DNA of 64,000 nucleotides from Nitrospinaceae bacterium. GTDB lineage: Bacteria > Nitrospinota > Nitrospinia > Nitrospinales > Nitrospinaceae. The stretch is taken from positions 20,243-84,242 of the forward strand of contig JANQEK010000002.1 in the NCBI GenBank assembly GCA_028278405.1. The letters run 5' to 3'. This document shows, piece after piece, positions 16,864 through 24,434 of the stretch (its first letter is position 1; every line of letters starts with the position of its first letter). The notes beneath the pieces are model-generated. The model was not told where the DNA came from. It ran no database searches and saw only the letters and a list, made by a program, of their open reading frames with translations. A program made the translations under genes and the position numbers.

Positions 16864-19370
16864 CTCGAATAGCAACTTGCACATTTATTTTGATGATAGC
16901 GTTCCTGTGGAACAGTTGTTCCAGCAAACCCACTGCGATTGATCAACTGAAAAAGGAATACTCGAGTCCTATCGATGCCATGAAACTCCCAGAGCAACCT
17001 GGGAAAGTAAAACATAAGCACGTTCGGTCGGATCTGCCTCGGGGTTTTGGAACCTCCGGGAAAATGCCCTCCCGCATAGATCTTTCTCCTCTTTCGAATG
17101 AGAAAAAACCCGCCATCGAGCAACTTGTCGTCGTGACCGAAGAAAAGGTTCCTCTCTACAAAGGGCCCGGGGCAAAGTTCAAACAAATGGCTTTTGTGCA
17201 TCGAAACCAGAAATTCAAACTGCTGCGCACCGTCAAAGGAACGGACACCGACACTTCCTGGCACCTTATCAAAGACAGGGCAGGTCAAAGTTTCTTTATT
17301 TCCGCGGCATCCACCCGAATCGTCGAAAGAAAAGTGATCACTCCACGTAAAGTGGTGCTCAACAGCCGTAAGTCCGCCGATTCCGTTAGTTCCCAAAACA
17401 TGTTTGATCCCACGCCTCCGATTCCCGACGAATTGGTTCGGGCCAAACTCCTAACTTTGAATTTTGAGCAAACGGATATCTATGAGGTCATCACCACCTT
17501 TTGTGAGTTGTTGAAGATTAACTACATTATCGAAGGAAAGGTTCAGGGGAAAATCACACTGCAGACCTTTCGGAAAGTTCCGACTAAGGATTTGTATTCG
17601 GTGTTTGAACAGATTCTAGCGGTCAATGGCATTACGGTGGTCAAAAGCGGAAATTTCTACCGATTCGTACCTATTCGGGATTCCTCCAAAAAACCATTGA
17701 ATCTGCTCTATGGAAACAAATCGAAAATGCCCGACAAGGATCGTGTGGTGATCCAGCTGATTCCGTTGAGAAATCTTCCTCCGGCAACCATTAAAAAAAC
17801 CATTGCGCCTTTGATCACGAAAAATGGAATTTTGCTGGATATTCCTGAAACGAACATATTGATGCTGATTGATCTGGCCTCCTCCGCAAAACAAGTTACT
17901 CATGTGGTGGAAGCCCTGGATACAGACAAAATATCCTATTCCGACATTCATCTTTACAACATCAATCATTCGGATCCGGAAGTCGTAGCCGAAGAGTTAA
18001 AAGAAATATTCGGTTCCATGGGGTACAGCAGCTCCCTGGACAAATCGCTCTTGTTTATTCCTCTAGCCCGTATTAATTCGATACTGGTGGTCAGCACTTT
18101 GGAAGATGTGATCGGCCGCGTGGATTTTTGGATGGAAAAACTGGATCAACCCATTTCTAGCGGACAGCTCAGCACCTTCGTCTACTACATTCAAAACGCC
18201 GAAGCCGAAAAACTGGCGGCTCTCCTGAACACCCTGTTTGAAGAAAAACAAAAATCGGGTATTTTAGGAGGGATTCCAAAACCGACCAAAAAGAGCAGCA
18301 AAACAAAAGACAAAACCACAAAACCAAAATCTCCGGTTCAAAAAACCGCCTTGAAAATTCAAGGCGGGATCACCAGCGATCTAACGGGCGATATTCATAT
18401 CATTCCTGACGTGGATACCAATTCCCTGATCATTCGGACGGAACCGAAAAATTACCCGGCTATCCTTGAAATCATCAAGAAGCTGGACCTCTTGCCGCAG
18501 CAGGTTTTGATCGAAGTCTTAATTCTGGATTTGACGCTGGACGATGAAACCCGGACCGGTATCGAGTGGGCTTTGAGGGGAACCGTTGGAGACGAGGGAA
18601 TCGACAACGGCGACAAGATTATCGGCGGTGGTGGAACCGGTACTATCCCAGCAGGCTCCAACCCTCTAGGTGCGTCAATCGCCAACACCGCAACCTCGCT
18701 ATTCGCCCCTGGCGCCAGTTTCTTTGTCCAACAAAAGGACAAGTTCATCGGTTTACTCCAAGCGTTTGCTTCTGACTCCAAGGTCAACATTGTAGCCAAC
18801 CCGATTCTGATTACCTCGGACAATAAAGAAGCCAATATTTCCATTGCTGATGACATCCCGATTCAAAGTTCCACGATCACCACACCTACAGCCGGGCAAC
18901 CGTTGACCCAAAGTACTATCGAATTCCGAAGCGTCGGGATCAAACTGGGGATCGTTCCCAAGATCAACTCCGATAACTTCGTGAACCTTAAGATCGACCA
19001 GGAGATCAGTAACCTGGGGCCTGTTTTTCAGAACACACCCTCTTTCACCACACGAACCATGAAAACCGAGGTCGTTCTCAAGGACAATCAGGTCTTGGTA
19101 ATGGGTGGCTTAATTCGAACGACGACCACAAATACTGTAGAAGGAATTCCTTTCCTGATGGACATTCCCTGGTTGGGAAGGCTGTTCAGCACCAATCTCT
19201 CCTTGGTAAACCAGACGGAGTTGATGTTGTTTATCACTCCTCACATTATTTCCAATACCGAGGATTCCAACTTCGTGACCGAACAATTCAAAAAGAAACT
19301 GGGAAAACTGAACAACAGCGCACAAAACTCTCTTGAGGGCCGGTCTCTACAAGAAATAAGAGCAAACTAA
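16860..19370 (+). CDS. gspD: Type II secretion secretin GspD with lipoprotein signal and SH3-like domain
   Basis: 836 residues. It begins with a lipoprotein signal (LMIAFLWNSCSSKP, Cys20), then a disordered region, then an SH3b-like domain (about 82-160: VVTEEKVPLYKGPGAKFKQM, SWHLIKDRAGQSFFIS) not found in standard GspD. After that come N0 (LTLNFEQTDIYEVITTFCEL), N1-N3 repeats, and the secretin barrel with VLIEVLILDLTLDDETRTGI and the C-terminal GIPFLMDIPWLGRLF and ELMLFITPHII. It forms the outer-membrane channel. Lipidation could make it self-piloting, since no GspS is present. Last gene of the C-to-M-D operon. Confidence 0.93.
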   Translation: MTRIATCTFILMIAFLWNSCSSKPTAIDQLKKEYSSPIDAMKLPEQPGKVKHKHVRSDLPRGFGTSGKMPSRIDLSPLSNEKKPAIEQLVVVTEEKVPLYKGPGAKFKQMAFVHRNQKFKLLRTVKGTDTDTSWHLIKDRAGQSFFISAASTRIVERKVITPRKVVLNSRKSADSVSSQNMFDPTPPIPDELVRAKLLTLNFEQTDIYEVITTFCELLKINYIIEGKVQGKITLQTFRKVPTKDLYSVFEQILAVNGITVVKSGNFYRFVPIRDSSKKPLNLLYGNKSKMPDKDRVVIQLIPLRNLPPATIKKTIAPLITKNGILLDIPETNILMLIDLASSAKQVTHVVEALDTDKISYSDIHLYNINHSDPEVVAEELKEIFGSMGYSSSLDKSLLFIPLARINSILVVSTLEDVIGRVDFWMEKLDQPISSGQLSTFVYYIQNAEAEKLAALLNTLFEEKQKSGILGGIPKPTKKSSKTKDKTTKPKSPVQKTALKIQGGITSDLTGDIHIIPDVDTNSLIIRTEPKNYPAILEIIKKLDLLPQQVLIEVLILDLTLDDETRTGIEWALRGTVGDEGIDNGDKIIGGGGTGTIPAGSNPLGASIANTATSLFAPGASFFVQQKDKFIGLLQAFASDSKVNIVANPILITSDNKEANISIADDIPIQSSTITTPTAGQPLTQSTIEFRSVGIKLGIVPKINSDNFVNLKIDQEISNLGPVFQNTPSFTTRTMKTEVVLKDNQVLVMGGLIRTTTTNTVEGIPFLMDIPWLGRLFSTNLSLVNQTELMLFITPHIISNTEDSNFVTEQFKKKLGKLNNSAQNSLEGRSLQEIRAN

Positions 19371-19495
19371 CGATCGAGCGAATTTGGACTCGAATATTCC
19401 CTCATTTCATTTATAATTCCTTAACTCAAATATTACTTTTACAGGCGACCTCAAGGCAGTTCCAACCGCTGCAGGAGAGGATCGACTTAATTTAC

Positions 19496-20221
19496 ATGAC
19501 CAAACAGCGTTTCCAGATTTTTCTATTGAGCTTTCTATTGATCCTGGCGGGATGCGAAGGAAACGTTGAAGATCCTGTAATTCCCCCTGGAGTCACGGAT
19601 CCCGAAGAGTTGACCCAACACGCTTTTCAAAAACAGGAAATCGGTGCATTCGAAGAAGCGATTGAAATTCTAAACAAGGCACTGGAAATCGATCCAAAAT
19701 TCGTACCGGCCCATTTCCGGATGGGGTCTGTCTATGAGGAATGGGACCAACGCAAAGAAGCGATCGCAGCCTACCAACAGGCGCTGTCCCTAAACCCGAA
19801 CCACCTGGCCGCCCGCCTGGGGTTGGCTTCTGCATATGGCAAATCGTTTAAAAATGAGTTGGCCATCCTAGAATATGAGAAAGCAGCGAAACTGAAACCG
19901 ACCGACCCCGAGATTCATTTCAAGATCGCCCTGGAGTACTGGTACCTTCAAAAGTTACCGGAAACCGCTGAGCATTACCGAAAAGTGATCGCCATGAACC
20001 CCGACCATCTACAGGCACACCTCAACCTGGCCAGTGTTTATGAGCGTATGAAGGAATGGGATAAATCCTTAAAAGAAATTGCCATCTCCCTGCAACTCGG
20101 GAAACAAACCGGAAACCAGCAGGCCGTTGCCATTGCGGAAAACAAACTTCTCTTTTTAAAGGGCCGGATGAACCTGACCGAAGCAGAAATGGAACGCAGG
20201 ACCAAGCCCCCCTTCCATTAG
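19496..20221 (+). CDS. TPR-repeat lipoprotein
   Basis: 241 residues. Lipoprotein signal with lipobox ILAGC (Cys20). It carries about five tetratricopeptide repeats (for example AIEILNKALEIDPKFVPAHF and AIAAYQQALSLNPNHLAARL) from residue 45 to 195, then a short helical tail. TPR lipoproteins scaffold outer-membrane assembly. It lies 125 bases after the secretin gene with its own TATAAT-like element at 19412-19417, and could act as pilotin or assembly factor for the secretin; that is inference from position. The start is the ATG at 19496; a GGAGAGG sequence lies 14 bases upstream, rather far. Confidence 0.8.
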   Translation: MTKQRFQIFLLSFLLILAGCEGNVEDPVIPPGVTDPEELTQHAFQKQEIGAFEEAIEILNKALEIDPKFVPAHFRMGSVYEEWDQRKEAIAAYQQALSLNPNHLAARLGLASAYGKSFKNELAILEYEKAAKLKPTDPEIHFKIALEYWYLQKLPETAEHYRKVIAMNPDHLQAHLNLASVYERMKEWDKSLKEIAISLQLGKQTGNQQAVAIAENKLLFLKGRMNLTEAEMERRTKPPFH

Positions 20222-20264
20222 AATTCAGATGGGCTAACGGCACCCATTCCTGTTTTAAACATGC

Positions 20265-20948
20265 TCACAAAGCAAAAGCTTCCGTATTCAAGTGATGCCG
20301 TAGCGGTCCCTCGGGGTAGTTTACCCATAGGAACGGCTTGCGGATCGTTTCTTTGGCGGGAGGAACCGGCCATTTTGGAAACCACCGATAGAGAAAATGA
20401 GTGCGGCACTTCTCTCTAAAAAATTTTTCGTGCTCCCATTCCACCTCTGCCATAATCAGCAAATCATCCAAAAATTCAATGTGACCCGCAGCCAGGGCAT
20501 ATTCAGCCGCCTCCTCATACTCCCGGATATTCCGGCTTTCCAGCAGCCCTGCCCCATACATGGGGGCAAACCAGCCGCTGAACGAGCACAAAAATCCCAG
20601 GACTTTTCCCACCATTCCCATCGCTTTTTCCTGATGAATGGCCGGTCCTTCTCCAAGCAGGTAAAGTATTTCACCAACCCGCTCCCGATGAATGATCTCC
20701 TCTATCTCGATTCGATGAATCATCTCTTTCTCAGCGGGATCACTCACTGATTTACGATGGCCCTTGTATGCCTGAATGGCGCCCAATTCTCCGGAATAGG
20801 CATTTTTCAAGGTTTGGATCAATTTCCTCCGGGCGATCGCCGGGGACATGGCAGCACATGCTGTCTCAGATCCAGGTTTCAGGGCAAACAAACCCATGGG
20901 GCTGTCATCCCAAACTGTGCTCCATGAAGGTTGATTGGAATCCGTCAT
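20265..20948 (-). CDS. Ferritin-like diiron protein (Coq7/rubrerythrin-like fold)
   Basis: 227 residues. A four-helix bundle is suggested with carboxylate/His pairs in the right order: AYSGELGAIQAY (Glu), RIEIEEIIHRERVGE (ExxH), YEEAAEYALAAGH (Glu), and MAEVEWEHEKFF (ExxH). This is the ferritin-like diiron pattern seen in Coq7-type hydroxylases and rubrerythrin relatives; no rubredoxin domain is present. The start ATG has a very strong AAGGAGGAGG site. The gene is divergent from a TetR regulator with two identical palindromic operators in between, so it is a likely regulatory target. The substrate is unknown; oxygen or peroxide handling, or a hydroxylation, are options. Confidence 0.78.
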   Translation of the reverse strand: MTDSNQPSWSTVWDDSPMGLFALKPGSETACAAMSPAIARRKLIQTLKNAYSGELGAIQAYKGHRKSVSDPAEKEMIHRIEIEEIIHRERVGEILYLLGEGPAIHQEKAMGMVGKVLGFLCSFSGWFAPMYGAGLLESRNIREYEEAAEYALAAGHIEFLDDLLIMAEVEWEHEKFFREKCRTHFLYRWFPKWPVPPAKETIRKPFLWVNYPEGPLRHHLNTEAFAL

Positions 20949-21062
20949 TTTTCCTCCTCCTTAATCCTCAATTCGGAAAGCAAGCAATCCCCTCGAATCA
21001 GTCTAAAGACCGGCCTGCCTCTCCCCTATTCAATTCCTGATATGTACAACAAGTATTGATCC

Positions 21063-21068
21063 ATTATA
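21063..21068 (-). promoter_or_regulatory. Candidate -10 element of the ferritin-like gene
   Basis: On the minus strand this reads TATAAT, a perfect -10. The -35 region (CTTTCT with 17-base spacing, 21086-21091) is weak. The left TetR operator (21099-21112) lies just upstream of it. Confidence 0.45.
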
Positions 21069-21098
21069 GTCAGTTGAATTGAAAAAGAAAGTATTTTT

Positions 21099-21112
21099 TT
21101 GAACATGTTCAA
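21099..21112. promoter_or_regulatory. TetR operator, distal copy
   Basis: Perfect 14-bp palindrome TTGAACATGTTCAA. The inner 12 bases (TGAACATGTTCA) recur exactly at 21152-21163. The two centres are 52 bases apart, five helical turns, so bound dimers would sit on the same face of the DNA. It lies just upstream of the TetR promoter -35. Confidence 0.8.
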
Positions 21113-21121
21113 ATTATTTAT

Positions 21122-21150
21122 TTGACTATTGATTTAATTGGGATTATATT
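21122..21150 (+). promoter_or_regulatory. Promoter of the TetR regulator
   Basis: TTGACT (21122-21127), exactly 17 bases, then TATATT (21145-21150): a near-consensus sigma-70 promoter. Transcription would start near 21157, in the centre of the proximal operator, so repressor binding should block initiation. This also means the ATG at 21151 cannot be the translation start. Confidence 0.75.
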
Positions 21151-21151
21151 A

Positions 21152-21163
21152 TGAACATGTTCA
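21152..21163. promoter_or_regulatory. TetR operator, proximal copy over the transcription start
   Basis: Perfect palindrome TGAACATGTTCA covering the predicted +1 of the TetR promoter; identical core to the distal copy at 21099-21112. Confidence 0.8.
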
Positions 21164-21183
21164 AATTTAGAGTTCAGAAGCCT

Positions 21184-21897
21184 ATGCCTCCTGAGATAGC
21201 CCAGAAAACTTCCAAAGCACAGAAAACCAGAGAGATAATTTTGAAGGCTGCTTTAGAGCAATTTGGAAAGAAAGGATATGGCAGAGCCACGATGCGGGAC
21301 ATTGCCCGAGAGGCGGGTGTTTCCGTTGGAAATGCTTATTACTATTTTCAATCCAAGGAGGAGATGATTCTGGAGGTGTTCGTTCGTTCGCAGAGAGATG
21401 CGGAAATCCGGAATCAGGAGACCTGCCGTCGGACGCGCAGCTTCAAAGCCCGGTTCTTAGATCTTCAGTTTCATCGACTGGACCTGTTGTCCGAACAAAG
21501 GGAGTTGTTTGTGGTGTTGACCCAGGCCGGGATCCATCCCGACCACCCACTTTCACCGTTTTCAGCTGAAATGGCTTCACTGAGAAATGATGCAACCGCC
21601 TTGATCGGGGATGCGGTCGAGGGAAGTGATTTGAAAGTCAGCTCCTCGTTGCGGCCTTACCTGCCCCGGCTTCTGTGGTTGTTCAATCTGGCGATTATAT
21701 TGTTTTGGTCGCTGGATGGTTCCGCGGAACAAAAAAATACCCGGCGCCTGTTGGAACTCAGCCTCAGCCTGATGATCCCTCTATTCGGCCTCACTTTATT
21801 GCCGCTGGCAGGGATGTTCAACCGAATGGTTATCGAACTGCATGACCTGCTCAGTTCCATGATTCGCGAGAAGCCGACCCCTACGCATTCCCCTTAA
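21184..21897 (+). CDS. TetR-family transcriptional regulator
   Basis: About 237 residues. N-terminal helix-turn-helix TREIILKAALEQFGKKGYG / TMRDIAREAGVSVGNAYYYF is a textbook TetR DNA-binding domain; the ligand domain is a helical bundle of about 150 residues with a hydrophobic segment near 160-180. The frame is open from the ATG at 21151, but the promoter at 21122-21150 and operator at 21152-21163 lie there, so the ATG at 21184 (MPPEIAQK) is the first one that a transcript could carry intact. Its ribosome site (AGAAG) is poor, consistent with a low-level repressor. Likely self-regulating and controlling the divergent ferritin-like gene. Confidence 0.88.
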   Translation: MPPEIAQKTSKAQKTREIILKAALEQFGKKGYGRATMRDIAREAGVSVGNAYYYFQSKEEMILEVFVRSQRDAEIRNQETCRRTRSFKARFLDLQFHRLDLLSEQRELFVVLTQAGIHPDHPLSPFSAEMASLRNDATALIGDAVEGSDLKVSSSLRPYLPRLLWLFNLAIILFWSLDGSAEQKNTRRLLELSLSLMIPLFGLTLLPLAGMFNRMVIELHDLLSSMIREKPTPTHSP

Positions 21898-21932
21898 AGG
21901 AAAAACACTCTATCAAAATCAACGGGTACTTT

Positions 21933-24434
21933 CTATTCAGCCCTCGATTTTTCCCGGGCGGTTTCCGCAAAGATTTCGATGTACTCGTAGTCCTTGAACA
22001 CTTGGTCGTACAGTTCCTTGGGAACCGGTGGCCTGGTAAAGTTGATTTTTTTCATTATCTTGAATATCAGGAAACCCAGAAATAACGCCGGTGGAATATA
22101 GAGCCAACCAATCGCTTCTCCAAAGACAAGCTTGGTGATCCCGATAATCAGGAGGATTCCGGCCAGAGAGGTGGTCACGGCACAGGCCAGTCGTGTCCAG
22201 GGAAAAACAACGTGGTGCTCCTGGTAGTTGAAGTACTTCACTTCCTCAGGCCACCAGCCGAAAGGCAGGGCGCGTGCAAAAAACCGTCGCCGCACTTCAG
22301 GCGGTTCAGGTTTCGTCAGGAATGTTACGAGGAGCCATATAGGCATGACGGTCAAAACACTGATAATGAGCCTGAAGGATTCTTCTTCCAGATACCAGGT
22401 GTCTCCAAAAAAGTACGCCGAGATATAATGGAAAATCTTAACGCCGTAGGTCAATTCGAAATCCCAGATGCCCTGAAGAGACCACAGCCAGGCCACTAAA
22501 GCATCGATGGGACCGAACCCATGCAACAGGACATAGGCAAAAAGAGAACCCACCACTCCGGCCAGGATCGAGTAGCAGTTAATCCTCCAGTACCAGAACA
22601 TGAGTACTGTGGGCAGCCCGGCTCCGGCCAACAGCTCAATCGCAAGCTCCCAGCCCGCTAACAGATTGTCTACATGCATAACGTAATAAAGTAAAAGGGA
22701 AATCAATAGAACGATCGCCACTTTACCGACCACGAATTCTTCAAAGGAAGAAGCCTTCTTTTTTCTGGCGGCGGTCCATAATTCCAGGATATAAGAACCT
22801 CCGTGAAACAACTGACTGGTCATAGTCGACATGTAGGCTCCATAAGCGACCGAAACAAATGCTCCCCCCAGAAATCCGGTTCCAAAAATTAAAAATCCGG
22901 CAATGGCAACCCCCGCCTCTCCGTTCAAGTGGACCCCATAGGCATAGATGGAAGGGACCAGAAACAGAGAAGCGATCCCGAGCACCGTCCAGGGATGGTA
23001 TCTGAGAGCAAACGAGAAAGCGGAATGAAAGAGCCCCGCACCCACCGCGTGAAACTCGTTTTTGCAATCCTTCAACCTTTGAACCGCGTATCCTCCGATG
23101 AACGAACCCAGAATGGGCTGGAGACCGAGTAGGGCGAAGAGGCCCACCAGCGTGTAAATCAAATCACTGGAGAAGGGATAGTGGAGCATCAGACTACCCA
23201 TGGTGCCCGGATGAGTGACACGTTGTCCGGTCAGAAACGCGCATATTTCCGTCTTCTCAATTTGGTGCTTTTCAAGTTCCAGAATGTAGGAATCCATATC
23301 CGTAATATGCCTTGGAGGAAACAGCTGATCATCCAGAAGCCCTGCTGCTTTCAATTGGTGGATCGTTTCCTTATTCTTGAATCTCCAGGATTTGGGAACA
23401 AATTTCATTTCCCACAACCGGTAAAATGGATCCTTCTTTTCATTTTTTACCGAGTGCAAAATCGCTTCCCGGTTGAGTCCCGTAATTTCCGGGCTGAAAA
23501 TATATTCATTTGGCAAATGAGAGGTCTCGATCAGAATCCCATCACGTAACAATTGTTCGGGTTGGGCGATACTGCCTGCAAACAGGGATCGGTTGACTTT
23601 CACGAGAGAATTTCGTGCTTCCCCACTGGCGAGAACTTCCTGGCCTTTACTCACTGTCCCCGATATCCCGTAATCGCTCCATATATTGATCATGGCTCCA
23701 AAAAACATAAGAGCGGCAAGGATGATTTGGGCGTTGTCGGCAAGAACCATTCCTCGAAAACCCGAAAAGAGACTGAACACAACAACGGGCGCGAGCATCA
23801 TAAAAAAGATAAAGGGCTCCGGTGCAAAAGTCAGCGAGGCATTGGCTGGATACGATTCTCCGTGCGGGAGAAAATGCGGAAATACATCGATTCCTTCAAA
23901 AGTAAAATAAACTCCGGAAACGTTGAATCCCAGCAAAACCACCATGACCATGGCCTTGCACACCGTTCCCATGACCGCATTGTTCCGGGCGAGCAGTTCC
24001 ACCAGGCTTTGCGTCACCATAAGGATTTTTGCCCGTTTTCCTCCGAAACGAAGCAAGGGTAATGCTGCGTCTGCATACAATCTCAACCGTACCCATATTT
24101 CCGCGTAAAGGAAGGTTCCGAGTGAAAACGCGATCAACCCGCTTTGCCAAAACCAGTTCCATCCGACACCACCCCGGGACCGGATAAAATCGCCCACAAC
24201 GAAGGGCGTATCGCTGGCAAACATGGTGGCAATGATAGCTCCCCCGGCGACAAACCAAGTAAAACGCTTGGTTTCATCGGCAACGGAGTAGGATTCGTTT
24301 TTGGTCTTTTCCCCTATCCGCCAGCGGTAATACGCATACGCCAACAGGAGAATCACAAAACAAGCAAAGGTCCATTGCCCCGTAGTGTCCAGGTAAACAT
24401 CGCTCTGAGGAAGTGGGGCCTGAATATTATTCAC
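21933..24434 (-). CDS. Sodium:solute symporter-family transporter with a large hydrophilic insert
   Basis: 833 residues, against about 500-600 for the usual SSS family. The N-terminal half has the SSS features: FTWFVAGGAIIATMFASDTPF resembles the first core helix, and FSGFRGMVLADNAQIILAALMFFG the conserved helix with the Asp/Asn-Gln motif. Roughly residues 255-420 form a hydrophilic insert with no membrane segment, after which membrane helices resume (DLIYTLVGLFALLGLQPILGSFIGGYAVQ). A charged C-terminal tail follows. The start is GTG at 24434, overlapping the upstream GH94 gene by 8 bases, so a carbohydrate or organic solute tied to that enzyme is the most likely substrate. Confidence 0.8.
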   Translation of the reverse strand: MNNIQAPLPQSDVYLDTTGQWTFACFVILLLAYAYYRWRIGEKTKNESYSVADETKRFTWFVAGGAIIATMFASDTPFVVGDFIRSRGGVGWNWFWQSGLIAFSLGTFLYAEIWVRLRLYADAALPLLRFGGKRAKILMVTQSLVELLARNNAVMGTVCKAMVMVVLLGFNVSGVYFTFEGIDVFPHFLPHGESYPANASLTFAPEPFIFFMMLAPVVVFSLFSGFRGMVLADNAQIILAALMFFGAMINIWSDYGISGTVSKGQEVLASGEARNSLVKVNRSLFAGSIAQPEQLLRDGILIETSHLPNEYIFSPEITGLNREAILHSVKNEKKDPFYRLWEMKFVPKSWRFKNKETIHQLKAAGLLDDQLFPPRHITDMDSYILELEKHQIEKTEICAFLTGQRVTHPGTMGSLMLHYPFSSDLIYTLVGLFALLGLQPILGSFIGGYAVQRLKDCKNEFHAVGAGLFHSAFSFALRYHPWTVLGIASLFLVPSIYAYGVHLNGEAGVAIAGFLIFGTGFLGGAFVSVAYGAYMSTMTSQLFHGGSYILELWTAARKKKASSFEEFVVGKVAIVLLISLLLYYVMHVDNLLAGWELAIELLAGAGLPTVLMFWYWRINCYSILAGVVGSLFAYVLLHGFGPIDALVAWLWSLQGIWDFELTYGVKIFHYISAYFFGDTWYLEEESFRLIISVLTVMPIWLLVTFLTKPEPPEVRRRFFARALPFGWWPEEVKYFNYQEHHVVFPWTRLACAVTTSLAGILLIIGITKLVFGEAIGWLYIPPALFLGFLIFKIMKKINFTRPPVPKELYDQVFKDYEYIEIFAETAREKSRAE

